A DNA stretch of 64,000 nt from VRUE01 sp963840565 (GTDB lineage: Bacteria; Actinomycetota; Thermoleophilia; Solirubrobacterales; 70-9). Below the pieces are notes generated by a model. It saw only the letters and a program-made list of their open reading frames with translations, ran no database searches and was not told where the DNA came from. The DNA lies in contig CAWIZH010000004.1 of the NCBI GenBank assembly GCA_963840565.1, positions 264,613 to 328,612 of the forward strand, in the 5' to 3' direction. Made by a program: the position numbers and the translations under genes. This document shows, piece by piece, positions 32,511 through 41,830 of the stretch (positions within the stretch are counted from its first letter, which is position 1; each line of letters starts with the position of its first letter).

Positions 32511-33794
32511 ATGGATTTGCCCGGGCCGTTCCCAGTGGGGCGTTACGCGAAAACGTTGCGGGATGAGCTGCGCAAGCGCGCTCGGGTTCAGCTCATCGGT
32601 GAGGTCACTGGCCTCCGTCATACGCCTAAGCAGTCCTATTTCGAGTTGCGCGACAGCGAAGGGGCGGTGCCCTGCACGATCTGGGCAAACGAGCTCGGCC
32701 AGCTAAAGCTGCCCGACGGCGCGCTGCGCGATGGCGCTGAGTTCGTCGCGGGCGGCGGACCCGACTATTTCATCGGAAGCCAGGCTTCTTCACCCGGATT
32801 TTCGTTCCGGGTGACGCATTTGCGCCTGGCCGGCGAGGGAGACCTGCTGGCGCGGCTGGAGGCGCTGCGCAAGCAGCTGCAGGGGGAGGGCTTGTTCGAG
32901 CTGCAGAAGCAACTGGCACGGCCGTTGTTGCCGAAGACGATCGGTGTCGTCACCGCCGAGTCCGGCGCCGCCCGCCGCGACCTGCTGGCCGGGCTCGAGC
33001 GGCGTGGCTGGCGCGGCACGGTCGTCTGGGCCTTCGCCCCGGTGCAGGACCGTCACGCGGCGCCGCGGATTGCGGCGGCGATCCAGGACCTCGCCGCGCA
33101 GCCGCAGGTCGAGGCGATCGTCGTCACCCGTGGCGGCGGCAGCCTCGCCGACCTCTGGGCTTTCTGCGACGAGACCCTCTGCCGCACGGTGGCGATGCTG
33201 CGCGTGCCGGTGATCAGCGCCGTCGGCCACGAGCGTGACTCGACCTTGATCGACGATGTCGCAGCGGTCGCCTGCTCGACCCCTACCCACGCAGCCGAGG
33301 CGGCGGTGCCGCTCGACTGCGTCGCCGCCCGCGGCGAGCTCGACCGGGGTGTCGCTTCGTTGCGGCGGGCGGCGGAGAGCGCCGTGCGGACGCGCACCCC
33401 GCACCTGGTCGCGCTGGCGCGGGGACCGGCGCGGGCGCTGCGGCGCGAGCGGCTCGCTCTCAACCAGAAGACACGGGAGATCCGCGCCGCCTCCGAACGC
33501 GGCATCGCCGAGCGGCTCGGCTTCCAGCGCCGGCTCGCCACCGTCGTCCTCGAGCGGGCGCGCCAGCGCGCCGCCGGAGCCGAAATGGAACGGCGACGTA
33601 CGGCGTTGCACCGGGCTGAGGTCGCCCTGCGAGCCCACGAACCCGAGCGGACGCTCGAGCGCGGTTACGCCCTGGTCGAGGCCGGAGAGGGCGAGCCGGT
33701 GAGCACCGCAGCCGCTGCGGTCGCCGCCGGGCGCGTCAAACTGCGCTTCGCCGACGGCAGCGTCGGCGCCAAGATCGAGGAGCCTGATGAGTGA
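32511..33794 (+). CDS. xseA: Exodeoxyribonuclease VII large subunit
   Basis: 427 residues. An N-terminal OB fold (RVQLIGEVTGLRHTPKQSYFELRD) binds single-stranded DNA. The catalytic domain contains TIGVVTAESGAARRDLL and VVTRGGGSLADLWAFCDE, then RVPVISAVGHERDSTLIDDVA, all typical of XseA. The C-terminal coiled coil is Arg-rich. With XseB it degrades single-stranded DNA from either end. The stop overlaps the xseB start by 8 nt. ATG at 32511; length is normal. Confidence 0.95.
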   Translation: MDLPGPFPVGRYAKTLRDELRKRARVQLIGEVTGLRHTPKQSYFELRDSEGAVPCTIWANELGQLKLPDGALRDGAEFVAGGGPDYFIGSQASSPGFSFRVTHLRLAGEGDLLARLEALRKQLQGEGLFELQKQLARPLLPKTIGVVTAESGAARRDLLAGLERRGWRGTVVWAFAPVQDRHAAPRIAAAIQDLAAQPQVEAIVVTRGGGSLADLWAFCDETLCRTVAMLRVPVISAVGHERDSTLIDDVAAVACSTPTHAAEAAVPLDCVAARGELDRGVASLRRAAESAVRTRTPHLVALARGPARALRRERLALNQKTREIRAASERGIAERLGFQRRLATVVLERARQRAAGAEMERRRTALHRAEVALRAHEPERTLERGYALVEAGEGEPVSTAAAAVAAGRVKLRFADGSVGAKIEEPDE

Positions 33795-34023
33795 GAAACC
33801 CGACAGCTACGAGGCGGCGGTAGAGCGCCTGGAGCAGATCATCGACCGCCTCGACTCGGGCCAGGCGGGCCTGCGCGAGACGCTCGAGCTCTGCGGCGAG
33901 GGTCGCGATCTGGTCACCTACTGCGGAGCCGAGCTCGACGCGGTCGGAGAGGGCCTCAAGGAGCTGAAGCTGGACGAGTTGGCAACCAAGCTCGCAACTT
34001 CCGCCGATCCGGGTGCGGCGTGA
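33787..34023 (+). CDS. xseB: Exodeoxyribonuclease VII small subunit
   Basis: 78 residues. SYEAAVERLEQIIDRLDSGQAGLRETLELCGEGRDL is the canonical XseB helical hairpin (E..L..IV..LE.G...LEE.L). It binds the XseA coiled coil to form the holoenzyme. The start overlaps the end of xseA by 8 nt, implying translational coupling. A weakly acidic Leu-rich tail follows, ending ATSADPGAA. Confidence 0.93.
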   Translation: MSEKPDSYEAAVERLEQIIDRLDSGQAGLRETLELCGEGRDLVTYCGAELDAVGEGLKELKLDELATKLATSADPGAA

Positions 34024-34070
34024 CGTAGGCTGCTCGCCGGTTTGCGCAAATTTCCTAACTGGAGGAACGG

Positions 34071-34835
34071 ATGAAGGGGCTTCTGGCTCGTCGGCCCTCG
34101 CCGGCCATGGTCGTCGCAATCGTCGCCCTCGTCGTCGCGATGGCCGGCACCGGCTACGCGGCAACGCAGCTGCCGAGGAACAGCGTCGGCACCAAGCAGA
34201 TCAAGGCCAACGCCATTACCACGGCGAAGATTAAGCAGAACGCTGTCACCGGCGCCAAGGTTGCGGACCACTCGCTGACCGGCGATGACATCGACCTTGC
34301 CAAGCTGGGGACGGTTCCGACGGCGAACGCCGCCAACACGGCCGATGTCGCCAAATCTGCCGATGCAGCTAAATCGGCGAACACCGCCAGCGTCGCGAAT
34401 ACGGCCAACGCGCTCGCTCCGCTCGAAGCGACCCGCTTCGTGGGGACGCCCGGTCAGCCGGAATTCCTCAATGGCGCCACCAACGCGCCAGACGAACCAT
34501 CGGTCAAATATCCCGATGTCGGCTTTTACAAGGACCACGACGGAATCGTTCACCTCACGGGTGTGGTCGAAACCGGCGGGACGGGGGCCACGATCTTCAT
34601 CCTGCCCGTGGGGTTCAGGCCGGCCAGCGGTGCGGTCCTCTTCTTCAACGCCCTCTGCCGGGCGGCCGGCGGGGTATGCGACGTTGACTCCGAAGGCGAT
34701 GAAGAGGGGTACGTGCAGCTCCTCGTCGCCGGATCGAATGCGGTCATCGAAAGCACTCCGGTCGACGGTCGGGTGCTCATAAAGCCGGACGTCACAGTCT
34801 CGCTCGACGGTATTACTTTCCGAGCCGAAAGCTAG
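34071..34835 (+). CDS. Secreted repeat protein of Solirubrobacterales type
   Basis: 254 residues with a perfect GGAGG Shine-Dalgarno. The signal sequence MVVAIVALVVAMAGTGYAA is followed by short repeats (NSVGTKQIKANAITTAKIKQ, NAVTGAKVADHSLTGDDI) and an Ala/Asn-rich stretch (TANAANTADVAKSADAAK). A C-terminal beta domain (GIVHLTGVVETGGTGATIFI) has two cysteines that could form a disulfide. The N-terminal pattern is, to my knowledge, widespread in Thermoleophilia proteins of unknown function. Probably cell-surface; no enzymatic motif. It is convergent with addA, only 6 bp away. Confidence 0.8.
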   Translation: MKGLLARRPSPAMVVAIVALVVAMAGTGYAATQLPRNSVGTKQIKANAITTAKIKQNAVTGAKVADHSLTGDDIDLAKLGTVPTANAANTADVAKSADAAKSANTASVANTANALAPLEATRFVGTPGQPEFLNGATNAPDEPSVKYPDVGFYKDHDGIVHLTGVVETGGTGATIFILPVGFRPASGAVLFFNALCRAAGGVCDVDSEGDEEGYVQLLVAGSNAVIESTPVDGRVLIKPDVTVSLDGITFRAES

Positions 34836-34841
34836 TCGCAA

Positions 34842-37800
34842 TCAGCTTCTGCTGACCCGGGCGATCTCTGCTTCCAGCCTTTGCCGGCCGGCAGCGAGCT
34901 CGTTCGGCCCCCATAGGGCGACTACCGGCTTGTCGGCTTTCTCGAGGAAGACATAGGCGAGCTCGACCTCCTTGACGTCGCGCGCCTCGGCGACAGCGAG
35001 GGCGTAGATGGTCTGCTGGATCTCGTAGCGAGCTGCGAGCTCGGCGGTCTCAGTTTCGTCCACCTTGTCGGTCTTGTAGTCGACGATCAGCGGCGGCGCT
35101 CCGTCTTCCTCGACCAGCAGGTCGATCGAGCCGCGCAGGACGGTGTCGGCGACTTCGATCAGCAACGGGACCTCGGCGCGGCTGCTCGTGTCCCGTACTC
35201 GTTCGGCGAAGAAGCTGGACTCGAGCCAGGCCCGGAAGGGGGCAAGCAGCGCTTCCTCGGCCAGGCCGGAGCCGGCGCCGACCTCCGCTGACATCGCTAT
35301 CCGGCGGATCAGCTCTGGGCTCGGCGCTCGCCACTCGTTGGCCTGGCTCCACTCGAGCAGCGAGTGGACTGCCCTGCCTCGCACCGCGCCACCGTCGGCC
35401 CCGGCGTGCTCGTCGTCGCCCTCTTCGCGGAGGGCGCGGTCGCTGTTGACCAGCCGTTGCTCGGGCCCCTCGCCATGGGTCGAGATCGCGGTGTAGGAGA
35501 GCGGTCGCCTCGTTGCCCTGGGGGGTCTCCAGGTAACCAGAGGCGCGGGCCCCTCGCCGTCGCTTGGGGCCTGGTCCGGCTCCTTGCGCACGGTGGTCAG
35601 GCTCGCCGCCCGCTCGAGCGAGGCGAGGTTCACGCGGACCGCGATCTCGGCGTGCTCGAACGTCGCCTCCAGCCCTGGCCTCGGCTCGGGGGCCGGGATG
35701 ACGACGGTCGAGTCGCGCTCGCGGTCGATCTCGAGCCCGGCGACGATCCGCTCGATCACGGCCTTCCCGTGGCTTTCCCGCGAGGGAGGTGAGGGGCTGA
35801 TCACGCCACTCAGCAGCAGCCTCTCGCGCGCTCGCGTCGCGCCGACGTGGAAGAGGCGGAGCTCCTCCTCCGCCTGGCGCCGCTGGGCGTCCTCGCTGAG
35901 CTCGCGCTGCGCGTAGAGGTCGATTCCGCGGGCGCCGAGCCGGCGCAGCTGCATCCCTACCCGCGGCGCCTCCGGCTCGTGGCCGAGGCTGAGCAGCGGC
36001 CCGCGCGCGGCGGGGAGCAGGCCGCGCGAGAGGTGGGGAATTGCGACCACGTCGAACTCGAGTCCCTTGGCGCTGTGGATGGTCATGATCCGCACCCCGT
36101 CGTGACCCTCGACCGCGGTCGCCGCCTGTGCGTTGGCATCGGCGTCGGCGCGCGCGGCGAGGAAGTCGAGCAGGCCGCGTAGGTCGCGGCCCTCTGCCGC
36201 CTCGAACTCGGCGGCGAGCCGCATCAGCTTGCGCACGTTGGCGAAGCGGCTCTCGCCGGCGCGGCGCATCAGCACGGCGAGGTCGTAGCCGGTCGCGGTC
36301 ACTGCGGCGTCGATCAGGCCGGCGAGCGAGAGCGAGGTGGCGCGACGGCGCAGTTCGGCGATCGTCTCGGCGAACGTGCGCAGCAGCGAGAGCTCCGCCG
36401 CGGGGATCTGCGCGAGTTGCTCGCGGTCGGTGCGCTCGTCCTCGCCCAGGCCCGCCGCCTGCTCGACCGTCGGCCAGATGTGGCGGCCCCTGCCCGCCGC
36501 GGCGCGCAGCAGCCAGAGCGTGTCGGGCGTGACTCCGCAGGCGGGCGAGGCGAGCGTCCCCAGTAGCGCCTGGTCGTCGAGCGGGTTGGCGATCGTCGCC
36601 AGCAGCGCGCAGACGTCGGCGACCTGCTGCTGGGACCAGTAGCCGCGACCGCCGACGACGTAAGGCCGAAGTCCGGCCCTCTCCAGCGAGTCCTCGTGGG
36701 CGTCGAGACGGGTGAAGGCCCGCAGCAGCACGACCATCGCTCCGCGCTCGACGCCCTGGTCGGCCAGCTCGCGCAGCCGTGCGGCGAGGAAACGGGCCTC
36801 GGCCAGTTGGTTGGCGGGCGTGCGGGCGTCTGTTGCCGGGTCGAGCTCGATCCCGTCGTCATCCCAGCCCTCGCGACCGGTGAGCAACATCTCCACCGCC
36901 GGCCCATCTCCGGCCGGTCGCGGGCCGCTGGGCACGGCGCCGACCCGCAGCAGCGTGTAGCCGTCCAGCAGCTGCTCGCCGATCGCGTTGACGGCGGCGA
37001 TCACCTCGGGGCGGGAGCGGAAGTTGCCGCTGAGGGGGAGTACCTCGCCGGCGGCGCTTGCCTCGATCACACGCCGCCGCTCGCGGAAGACATCAAGGTC
37101 GGCGTGCCTGAAGCCGTAGATCGACTGCAGCTCGTCGCCGACGACCATCAGCTGGGTCCCCGGCCCGCGCAGCGACTCGATCAGGCTCAGCTGCAGGCGG
37201 TTGGTGTCCTGGAACTCATCGACGAGCAGGTGGCTGAAGCGGGTCCGGTAGTTGGCCCCGATTTCGGATTGTTCGAGCAGTCGCGCCGCCAGCAACTGCA
37301 GGTCCTCGAAGTCGATCCCAGCGCGCCTCTGCTTAGCGACGCCGAAGCGCTCGGAGAACAGCCGCAGCAGCTCGGCGACGTGCCGGTAGGCGCGACCGCC
37401 CTCGCCGGCCTCGGCGACGCGGCTCAGAGCCGCGTCGATCGCATCCTTGTAGGCGGCCAGCGGCTTCGCCTTGCTTGTTGTTCGCAGCGACGCCATCTGA
37501 TCGAGGTTGGGGGAGCCCTCCGTCTCATCGAGCAGGGCCAGCGCCCGCTCGACCAGCTCGAGGTTGGCGCTGCCCTGTTTCAGCTCGCCGATCGTCTCCG
37601 CCGCGACCGCCGTGGCGTGCCGCAGCGCTCCCTCCACGTCGGGATCAGGCGGCTCGGGAAGCTGCGGCTCGGCTTCACCGCGGCTGCGCAGCTCGGCGTG
37701 CACGCCGAGCACGATCCCGCGCAGGCCGCCGATGTCGAAAGCGGCGACGGTGTCTTCGCGCTCACGGTCGCCTCCCGCCAGGAAGGCTTCGAGCGCCTCG

Positions 37801-38213
37801 TCGAAGGCCTCGACCGCGGCCCGCTCCATCTCCGGGGCGTCCAGCACGCGGAACCTCGGATCGATGCCGACCGCGACCGGATGGGCGGAGAGCAGTCGGT
37901 TACAGAAGCCGTGGATCGTCATCACCCAGGCGCTGCCGAGCGTCGGCAACAGCTCCCGGGCCCGCTCCGACCCCGCCTCGGCCCGCCTCTCGATCTCGGC
38001 GCGGATCCGCTGGCGCAGCTCCGCCGCGGCCTTGTCGGTGAAGGTGAAGGCGAGGACTGCGCCGGGAGAGACGCCCTGCTCGCAGACCAGCCGGCAGTAG
38101 CGATCGACCATCACCCCGGTCTTGCCGGTTCCGGCACCCGCCTCGACCAGGACCTCGGCGGCCGTCGCCTCGATCGCCGCTCGCTGCTCCTCGGTCGGCC
38201 GTCGCTCGCTCAT
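34842..38213 (-). CDS. addA: AddA-type helicase-nuclease (UvrD/Rep superfamily)
   Basis: 1123 residues. Walker A VEAGAGTGKTGVMVDRY (about residues 22-38), Walker B/motif II LLVDEFQDTNRLQLSL (about 325-340) and motif VI VGATRARERLLLSG identify a superfamily 1A helicase. A C-terminal RecB-type nuclease carries LRGSIDLLVEEDG and IVDYKTDKVDE (about 1030-1055). With AddB it resects double-strand breaks for recombination. The ATG overlaps the AddB stop (ATGA). Actinobacteria often use AdnAB; here the pair is organised like AddAB with one true helicase subunit. Confidence 0.9.
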   Translation of the reverse strand: MSERRPTEEQRAAIEATAAEVLVEAGAGTGKTGVMVDRYCRLVCEQGVSPGAVLAFTFTDKAAAELRQRIRAEIERRAEAGSERARELLPTLGSAWVMTIHGFCNRLLSAHPVAVGIDPRFRVLDAPEMERAAVEAFDEALEAFLAGGDREREDTVAAFDIGGLRGIVLGVHAELRSRGEAEPQLPEPPDPDVEGALRHATAVAAETIGELKQGSANLELVERALALLDETEGSPNLDQMASLRTTSKAKPLAAYKDAIDAALSRVAEAGEGGRAYRHVAELLRLFSERFGVAKQRRAGIDFEDLQLLAARLLEQSEIGANYRTRFSHLLVDEFQDTNRLQLSLIESLRGPGTQLMVVGDELQSIYGFRHADLDVFRERRRVIEASAAGEVLPLSGNFRSRPEVIAAVNAIGEQLLDGYTLLRVGAVPSGPRPAGDGPAVEMLLTGREGWDDDGIELDPATDARTPANQLAEARFLAARLRELADQGVERGAMVVLLRAFTRLDAHEDSLERAGLRPYVVGGRGYWSQQQVADVCALLATIANPLDDQALLGTLASPACGVTPDTLWLLRAAAGRGRHIWPTVEQAAGLGEDERTDREQLAQIPAAELSLLRTFAETIAELRRRATSLSLAGLIDAAVTATGYDLAVLMRRAGESRFANVRKLMRLAAEFEAAEGRDLRGLLDFLAARADADANAQAATAVEGHDGVRIMTIHSAKGLEFDVVAIPHLSRGLLPAARGPLLSLGHEPEAPRVGMQLRRLGARGIDLYAQRELSEDAQRRQAEEELRLFHVGATRARERLLLSGVISPSPPSRESHGKAVIERIVAGLEIDRERDSTVVIPAPEPRPGLEATFEHAEIAVRVNLASLERAASLTTVRKEPDQAPSDGEGPAPLVTWRPPRATRRPLSYTAISTHGEGPEQRLVNSDRALREEGDDEHAGADGGAVRGRAVHSLLEWSQANEWRAPSPELIRRIAMSAEVGAGSGLAEEALLAPFRAWLESSFFAERVRDTSSRAEVPLLIEVADTVLRGSIDLLVEEDGAPPLIVDYKTDKVDETETAELAARYEIQQTIYALAVAEARDVKEVELAYVFLEKADKPVVALWGPNELAAGRQRLEAEIARVSRS

Positions 38214-41200
38214 CGCTCCTCGTCCGCTTCGTCGATCAGCGGTTCGACCGGGGCGCGGTCGCGGCGGCAGATCGGCGCGAAGTCACAGAACGGCGGGCAG
38301 ACGCCGTGATCGCGCAGGCCCGGGCGGGGGCCGGGATCGCGGTCGATCTGCCCGCTTCGCATCCGCGTGACGATCGCGCCGGCCCGGCGCCGGGCGTCGG
38401 CGAGCAGCTCCTCGAACTCCTCCGCGCTGACCTTGTCGGTCTTGGAGAGGCGGTAGCCGTCGAGCGCGGCCGCGGCGTCCTCGAGCACGAGCCCTCTCGG
38501 CCTACGCTCCGAGGTGGCGCGCAGCGGGTGGTAGAGGCCGCCGACGATCTCGGTCCCCCAGAGCTCGGCGACGGCGATCAGGTAGAGCTGCAGCTGCAGC
38601 TTCGCCTCCTCCTCGAGCTTTTCCCGGGCGGAGACCTTGCTCGAGAGCTTGTAGTCGAGGACGAGGACGCGACCGTCGGGCGCCCGGTCGACGCGGTCGA
38701 TCGCCCCGTGCAGGCGCCAGCCGTCGAGCTCGAGGACCGGCCGCTCGACTTGCTCGGACTCGGAGAATCCCGCCTCCAGCAGCCACGGCTCGAAGCCCCC
38801 TGTCTCACGGCGCGACTCCTCGGCGAGGAAGCGGGTGAGCAGCCCCTTGATCCGGGCAAGCATCGCCCGCTCGGCCGGGTGCTCGCCGAGCTCCTTGTCC
38901 GCCGCGATCTCGTCGACCAGTTCGTGGCCGCGGGCGATCCAGCTGCCCAGCGAGCCGGGTCGGGGGAGGGCGTCGCCCTCGGGCCGCTCCTTGTAGAGGT
39001 CGTAGAGGGCGGCGTGCATGATGCCGCCCTGGACTAGCGGGTCGGGCGGGGGATCGAGCGGCTGGGGCGAAAGCTCGTGCGAGACGAACCAGCGGTAGGA
39101 GCAGACGTCGAAGCCCTCCAGGGTGGTGCCGCCGTAGGCGTGGACGTCGCTAAGCGCTGCGATCACGGACGGGTTGGCGATCGGTCCCGGCGCCCGCGTC
39201 GCGGCCTCCGTGCCGAGGGCAGTCGTCAGGCGCGCTTTGATCCGCTCGGCGGTCGGGCCGTCAGCACCGGCAGCACCGAGCAGCCGGTCGGGGTCTGCGC
39301 TTGGGCCGCGGGCGGCGATCGTCCGCGCCAGCTCGGTCTCCGAGGGTGCCTCGCCGAGGCGGTGGACGACCTCGGCGAGGCTGCGGCCGCGCACCTCGTC
39401 CTCGCTCGGCTCCAGCAGCTGCCTGACGTCGCTGAGGAAGGGGGAGGGAGCCTCGGCGGCACCGTTCTCGTCGCTGTCGCGGTAGGAGAGGAAGAGGCGC
39501 CGTTTCGGCAGCGCCAGGCAGGCGTGGAAGAGGTAGCGCTCCTCGGCCTCGTCGGCGTGGCGCGGCTGCAGGCCCAGCGAGTCGCGCTGGTGCTCGGAGA
39601 GGAACGGGTCGGAGTGTCCGGCGCCGCGCGGGAACTCCCCGTCCTGCAGCGAGGCGACGAAGACGTTGTCGAAGCGCGCCGCCCGCACCCGGCGTGGGTC
39701 GGTGATCCTGATCCGGTCCTCGACCGGCCCGCTCCACACACGCACGGCGATGCCGGCCACCGCCTGGGCGATCGATTCGGGCAGCGGCGCCAGGCCGTCG
39801 AGCTCGGCGCGCTCGGCCATCGCGGTCGCGATCGCCGCCGCCGCGCGCGCCTCCAGCTCCACGCCGACGCGCGCGCCCATCGCAGCCGCCAGCTCGGCGA
39901 CCGCCGTGGTCAGGTCGGTGGGACGCCCCGCCGCCGCGCGGATCCGGGCGACGTCGGCCGGCGGCTCTCCGTGCTCCTCCTCCCAGAGCTGCAGCGCTTC
40001 CGCCGCGGTCTGGACGCGATTGCGGCGGAGCTTGCGCTCGAACCAGTCGACCCGCCCCGGCGAGGTGCCAGAGGGGCCGCGCAGATAGCGCAGCAGGTCC
40101 GCTGCCCGGCCCGTTCCCAGCATCGCCTCCAGTAGCGCCGTCAGCGCGCCTCCCACCGAGGTGGTCGCGACCGGGATCTCGGCCTCGAGCGCGATCGCGA
40201 TCCCGTAGGACTCGAGGACCGCGGCGATCAGCGGGCCGCGGCGCGCCGGGTCGCGGACGACGATCGCGATCTGCTCGGGATCGGTTCCTGCGGCGAGCAG
40301 GCGCGCCACCTCGACCGCGATCGCCTCGGCCTCGCCGCGCTCGCCGGCGGAGCGCAGGAAGACGAGGCTCTCGTCGAGGGGCATCTGCGTTGGGGGCACG
40401 GTCGCGCCGAAGCCGCGCTCGAGCCCGAAGAGGAGCGGCGAGTCGGTGTTGGCGGGGTCGGCCTGAGTCTCTTCGGTCGAGTCGATCCCGATCTCCTCGA
40501 GCGGGGCGAGCAGCGGGGCGTTGCGGCTCTCGAGCGCCGTATGGCCCCGCTCAAAGGGAAGCGCCATGGTCACCTCGGTGACCGAGGCGAGCGCGCGGAT
40601 CAGGTCTAGCTGGTTGCGCGTCAGGTCGTCGAGGCCATAGAGGAAGACCGGCCGCCGCCAGAACCGGGTCCCGGTCTCCAGCAGTGCGATCGCCTCCCGC
40701 GCGATGCCGTGGGTGTCGACGGTGCCGAGCCCATCGCGCACCTTCGCGTAGCCGCTGAACAGGGTTGCGATGTCGCCGAGGTAGGCGGAGCCCTCGAGGG
40801 TCCCGGCCGCCGCTTCGACGTCCGCCGGCTCCAGCCCCGCGCCCTGGAGCTCGTCGAGCAGACGCTCGAGCGCCAGCGGGAAGCCTGGGTGGCGAATCGA
40901 GCCGCGCAGCGGGCCCATCTGCGCCCGCGCCGCGACCACCGCCGCCGCGACCGCGCCAAGGCGCTGCGCCGGGGTGAGGACGGCACCCGGGGGCGCGCCG
41001 CCCGCGGTGGCCACCGTCCCGAAGAGGCCGCCGAAGGTCATCACGTCAGCGCCGAGGACCGCGCCGCCCGCGCAAAGCTCGCGCTCGAAGGCGTAGACGT
41101 CGTCGAGGGTGGGGACGACGAGGACCGGATCGCGGTCGAGCACGGCGATCAGCCCACGCCTGATCCGGCCCGCGCGGCCCGAGTTCGGAGGTCCGTGGAT

Positions 41201-41215
41201 CAGCTTCAGAGGCAC
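38210..41215 (-). CDS. addB: AddB-type nuclease subunit (RecB-like PD-(D/E)xK, Fe-S cysteines)
   Basis: 1001 residues. The N-terminal phosphate loop is degenerate (LIHGPPNSGRAGRI, Arg in place of the Walker Lys), as in many AddB-type proteins that recognise DNA sites without unwinding it. The C-terminal nuclease has GAIDRVDRAPDG and LVLDYKLSSKV (about 830-855). Cysteines FDVCSYRWFV (about 710) and GVCPPFCDFAPIC (about 972-984) give the four ligands of the Fe-S staple that holds the nuclease domain. It is the first gene of the addBA operon; the downstream addA start overlaps its stop. Confidence 0.88.
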   Translation of the reverse strand: MPLKLIHGPPNSGRAGRIRRGLIAVLDRDPVLVVPTLDDVYAFERELCAGGAVLGADVMTFGGLFGTVATAGGAPPGAVLTPAQRLGAVAAAVVAARAQMGPLRGSIRHPGFPLALERLLDELQGAGLEPADVEAAAGTLEGSAYLGDIATLFSGYAKVRDGLGTVDTHGIAREAIALLETGTRFWRRPVFLYGLDDLTRNQLDLIRALASVTEVTMALPFERGHTALESRNAPLLAPLEEIGIDSTEETQADPANTDSPLLFGLERGFGATVPPTQMPLDESLVFLRSAGERGEAEAIAVEVARLLAAGTDPEQIAIVVRDPARRGPLIAAVLESYGIAIALEAEIPVATTSVGGALTALLEAMLGTGRAADLLRYLRGPSGTSPGRVDWFERKLRRNRVQTAAEALQLWEEEHGEPPADVARIRAAAGRPTDLTTAVAELAAAMGARVGVELEARAAAAIATAMAERAELDGLAPLPESIAQAVAGIAVRVWSGPVEDRIRITDPRRVRAARFDNVFVASLQDGEFPRGAGHSDPFLSEHQRDSLGLQPRHADEAEERYLFHACLALPKRRLFLSYRDSDENGAAEAPSPFLSDVRQLLEPSEDEVRGRSLAEVVHRLGEAPSETELARTIAARGPSADPDRLLGAAGADGPTAERIKARLTTALGTEAATRAPGPIANPSVIAALSDVHAYGGTTLEGFDVCSYRWFVSHELSPQPLDPPPDPLVQGGIMHAALYDLYKERPEGDALPRPGSLGSWIARGHELVDEIAADKELGEHPAERAMLARIKGLLTRFLAEESRRETGGFEPWLLEAGFSESEQVERPVLELDGWRLHGAIDRVDRAPDGRVLVLDYKLSSKVSAREKLEEEAKLQLQLYLIAVAELWGTEIVGGLYHPLRATSERRPRGLVLEDAAAALDGYRLSKTDKVSAEEFEELLADARRRAGAIVTRMRSGQIDRDPGPRPGLRDHGVCPPFCDFAPICRRDRAPVEPLIDEADEER

Positions 41216-41313
41216 ACCTCCAGCCTATGTCCGGCCCCGGCGCGTTCCGGCCGCAAACTGCGGCATCGCGCCCCAGTTTTGGCGTCTACCGCCCCCTCTA
41301 AATTGCACGGCAG

Positions 41314-41769
41314 ATGGCTCTCTGCTTCGTAGACCCCGCTGACGCGATCCGCGCGATCTCGGACTCGATCGGCCGCGAGGCCCGTCGCCAACTGCTCGGC
41401 GAGGCGGTGCGCTCCTGGGTCGACGAGATTCCCGACCAGGAGCTCGAGACCCACTACGCCAAGGCGCTCTCCGAGCTCGACGAGCACGACCTCTCGATGC
41501 TCGCTGCCTGGCACGGCTCACTCGAGGTCGGCCACCCGGTCCCCAACCGCGATTTCCTGATGGGCGCCTTCGGCTCCCTCGGCGAGAACCGCCGCGAGGC
41601 GATGAAGCTGGCCGCCGGCTTCCGCGGCGAGGAGGCGGTCGACGCCGGAGTCACCGAGGAGGACGCCCTCGAGCTCGTCCTCGGCCTCCTCTCCCCGGCC
41701 CGCCAGATGGAGCTGGCCCTCGAGGCCGTAGAGCTCTACATCTGGGACCGCGCCGGCTCCGATAACTAG
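41314..41769 (+). CDS. Hypothetical helical protein
   Basis: 151 residues, predicted almost all helical: DAIRAISDSIGREARRQLLG, then AVRSWVDEIPDQELETHYAK, then LGLLSPARQMELALEAVELY. There is no signal peptide, Cys pair or catalytic motif. It is divergent from addB (98 bp) and its own downstream neighbour is unrelated. Codon use matches the surrounding core genes, and the frame is strongly GC3-biased, which supports a real gene. Function unknown. Confidence 0.7.
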   Translation: MALCFVDPADAIRAISDSIGREARRQLLGEAVRSWVDEIPDQELETHYAKALSELDEHDLSMLAAWHGSLEVGHPVPNRDFLMGAFGSLGENRREAMKLAAGFRGEEAVDAGVTEEDALELVLGLLSPARQMELALEAVELYIWDRAGSDN

Positions 41770-41830
41770 TCCCAGCTAGTTCTCGCCAAGTCGATCTCAC
41801 GTTCCGCTGCCGGCTCCCGTTATTAGGGGG

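Noticed and set aside
36696..38309. 537-codon frame antisense to addA
   Set aside because: Shadow of a GC-rich helicase gene; sense strand has all helicase motifs.
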